Shown one piece after another: positions 15,171 to 16,499 of a stretch of DNA of 16,499 nucleotides (the first letter of the stretch is position 1; each line of letters opens with the position of its first letter). Under the pieces are notes generated by a model that was not told the origin of the DNA, ran no database searches, and saw only the letters and a program-made list of their open reading frames with translations. This DNA is from DATDVD01 sp035290065 (lineage in GTDB: Bacteria > Pseudomonadota > Gammaproteobacteria > Coxiellales > Coxiellaceae), in NCBI GenBank assembly GCA_035290065.1, contig DATDVD010000048.1, forward strand, positions 1 through 16,499, read 5' to 3'. The position numbers were made by a program, and so were the translations under genes.

Positions 15171-15205
15171 TAAAAAGAAAGGGTTAGATTTTTCAATCTA
15201 ACCCT
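15171..15205 (-). terminator. Rho-independent terminator of rnpB
   Basis: A perfect 10-bp stem (15181-15190 with 15195-15204; GGGTTAGATT against AATCTAACCC), extended by an A-T pair, closes a GAAA tetraloop on the transcribed strand. A T-rich run, TTTCTTTTTA (15180-15171), follows. It sits directly after the 3' end of RNase P RNA. Confidence 0.92.
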
Positions 15206-15577
<372 letters not shown>

Positions 15578-15579
15578 GC

Positions 15580-15609
15580 AGTATACCATAACCCCACCAA
15601 AAGCTACAA
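15580..15609 (-). promoter_or_regulatory. rnpB promoter with extended -10
   Basis: TATACT (15580-15585) is preceded by TGG, giving an extended -10 (TGnTATACT), and TTGTAG (15604-15609) stands 18 nt upstream. A start 6-7 nt after the -10 would place the RNA 5' end close to the P1 strand, as expected for rnpB. The promoter lies in the 43-nt gap after rsmI. Confidence 0.75.
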
Positions 15610-15622
15610 TTTTCGGGGAAAA

Positions 15623-16462
15623 TTAGTAAGAGGAAAAACGGAGGGCTATATCGTAAACCTGGTTTTTGGGTAAGCCGGTAAATTCGGTGGTGATTTGGGT
15701 GGCTTGTTTAACCGAGAGGGCAGGTAATAAAGCTTTTAGTAATTTTTCAGCGTGGGCGTGTTGATCGGTTTGTAGAATAGCTTTATCAATGCCTTTTAAC
15801 AACACCACAAATTCACCTTTCTGCTGGTTGAGATCGTGCTGCATCCATTTATAAATAACCGAAATCGTATCGGTTTTAATCGTTTCAAACTGTTTGGTTA
15901 ATTCACGCGCCACACAAATGAGGCGCTGAGAATCAAACGTTTTGTTCATCAATTCTATTAAATTTAAAATACGATGAGGTGATTCGTAAAAAATAACCGT
16001 CCGAGTCTCCTGGCAAAATGTAGCCAAACGTTTCTGACGTGCTTCCCCTTTGGCGGGTAAAAAACCTTCGAAAATAAAATGATCTGCGGGCAAACCCGAA
16101 GCAGACAATGCCGCAATCGCCGCGCAAGGTCCGGGCAGAGGTATCACCGGAATGCCTTGTTGTCTGGCTTCTTGTACCAATTCATAACCGGGATCGCTAA
16201 TCAAAGGCGTTCCCGCATCAGAAATTAAAGCGACACTTTTTTCTTGCTTTAAAAGCGTCATAATTTTTTTAACCTGTTCCGTTTCATTGTGATCATGAAA
16301 AGCTACTAAGGATTTTTCAATTCCATAATGGGCCAGTAATTTGTAAGAATGACGAGTGTCTTCTGCCGCAATCACATCGACGGCTTTCAATACTTCAATC
16401 GCTCGAAAGGTCATGTCTTTTAAATTCCCGAGCGGTGTGGCAACAAGATATAATTTACTCAT
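15623..16462 (-). CDS. rsmI: 16S rRNA (cytidine-1402-2'-O)-methyltransferase RsmI
   Basis: A SAM-dependent tetrapyrrole-methylase-fold enzyme that 2'-O-methylates C1402 of 16S rRNA, the same nucleotide modified by RsmH further along this window. It has 279 residues (E. coli 286). Motifs are YLVATPLGNLKD (5-16), AEDTRHS (33-39), SDAGTPLISDPG (81-92), PLPGPCA (108-114) and FEGFLPAKG (131-139). The ATG at 16462 opens directly with the first beta strand, as in the family; no strong ribosome site precedes it. The remaining 37 nt to the window end contain no recognisable gene. rsmI next to rnpB and ahead of the dcw cluster is an arrangement I know from Pseudomonas. Confidence 0.97.
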   Translation of the reverse strand: MSKLYLVATPLGNLKDMTFRAIEVLKAVDVIAAEDTRHSYKLLAHYGIEKSLVAFHDHNETEQVKKIMTLLKQEKSVALISDAGTPLISDPGYELVQEARQQGIPVIPLPGPCAAIAALSASGLPADHFIFEGFLPAKGEARQKRLATFCQETRTVIFYESPHRILNLIELMNKTFDSQRLICVARELTKQFETIKTDTISVIYKWMQHDLNQQKGEFVVLLKGIDKAILQTDQHAHAEKLLKALLPALSVKQATQITTEFTGLPKNQVYDIALRFSSY

Positions 16463-16499
16463 TTAATCAAGGATACGGGGCAATTCAATAAAAAACAAA

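Overview
This window is a stretch of a gammaproteobacterial chromosome carrying the first part of the division and cell wall (dcw) cluster and the genes just upstream of it. Every gene lies on the minus strand, so transcription runs from high to low coordinates. Close likeness to E. coli proteins (Kbl, Tdh, YajQ, MraY, RsmH), an A-type RNase P RNA, a MurE with the meso-diaminopimelate motif DNPR, and moderately AT-rich codon use all fit a gammaproteobacterium. An ankyrin-repeat gene with eukaryote-like low-complexity ends, and a kbl-tdh-yajQ block beside the dcw genes, make me think of host-associated Legionellales/Coxiellaceae. That placement is inference from memory and was not searched.

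Layout in the direction of transcription: rsmI (16462-15623); rnpB, with an extended -10 promoter and a strong terminator (about 15579-15171); an exported helical protein of unknown function (15152-14127); the operon kbl-tdh-yajQ (13929-11212); a 75-residue coiled-coil protein (10968-10741); then rsmH, ftsL, ftsI, an ankyrin-repeat gene, murE, murF, mraY, murD and the first 290 codons of ftsW, which leaves the window at base 1. The rsmI-rnpB-dcw adjacency recalls Pseudomonas-type genomes, but mraZ, normally first in the cluster, is missing from its usual place. The small coiled-coil gene sits there instead and overlaps rsmH.

The dcw genes work together. MurE, MurF and MurD extend the UDP-MurNAc peptide, MraY loads it on undecaprenyl phosphate to give lipid I, and FtsW with FtsI (stabilised by FtsL) polymerises and crosslinks septal peptidoglycan. 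RsmH and RsmI both methylate C1402 of 16S rRNA. Kbl and Tdh convert threonine to glycine and acetyl-CoA.

Three things are out of the ordinary. First, the ankyrin gene is inserted in-line between ftsI and murE, with tandem-repeat ends. Second, a family of four REP-doublet/MITE-like elements, built from a palindromic arm around GGGCAGACC, lies in the gaps (two in tandem between murF and mraY, one after yajQ, one upstream of kbl). Third, two unrecognised genes (the coiled-coil gene and the exported protein) sit at regulatory junctions. No gene-free stretch exceeds 300 bases, and I saw no tRNA, CRISPR array, insertion sequence or phage gene.
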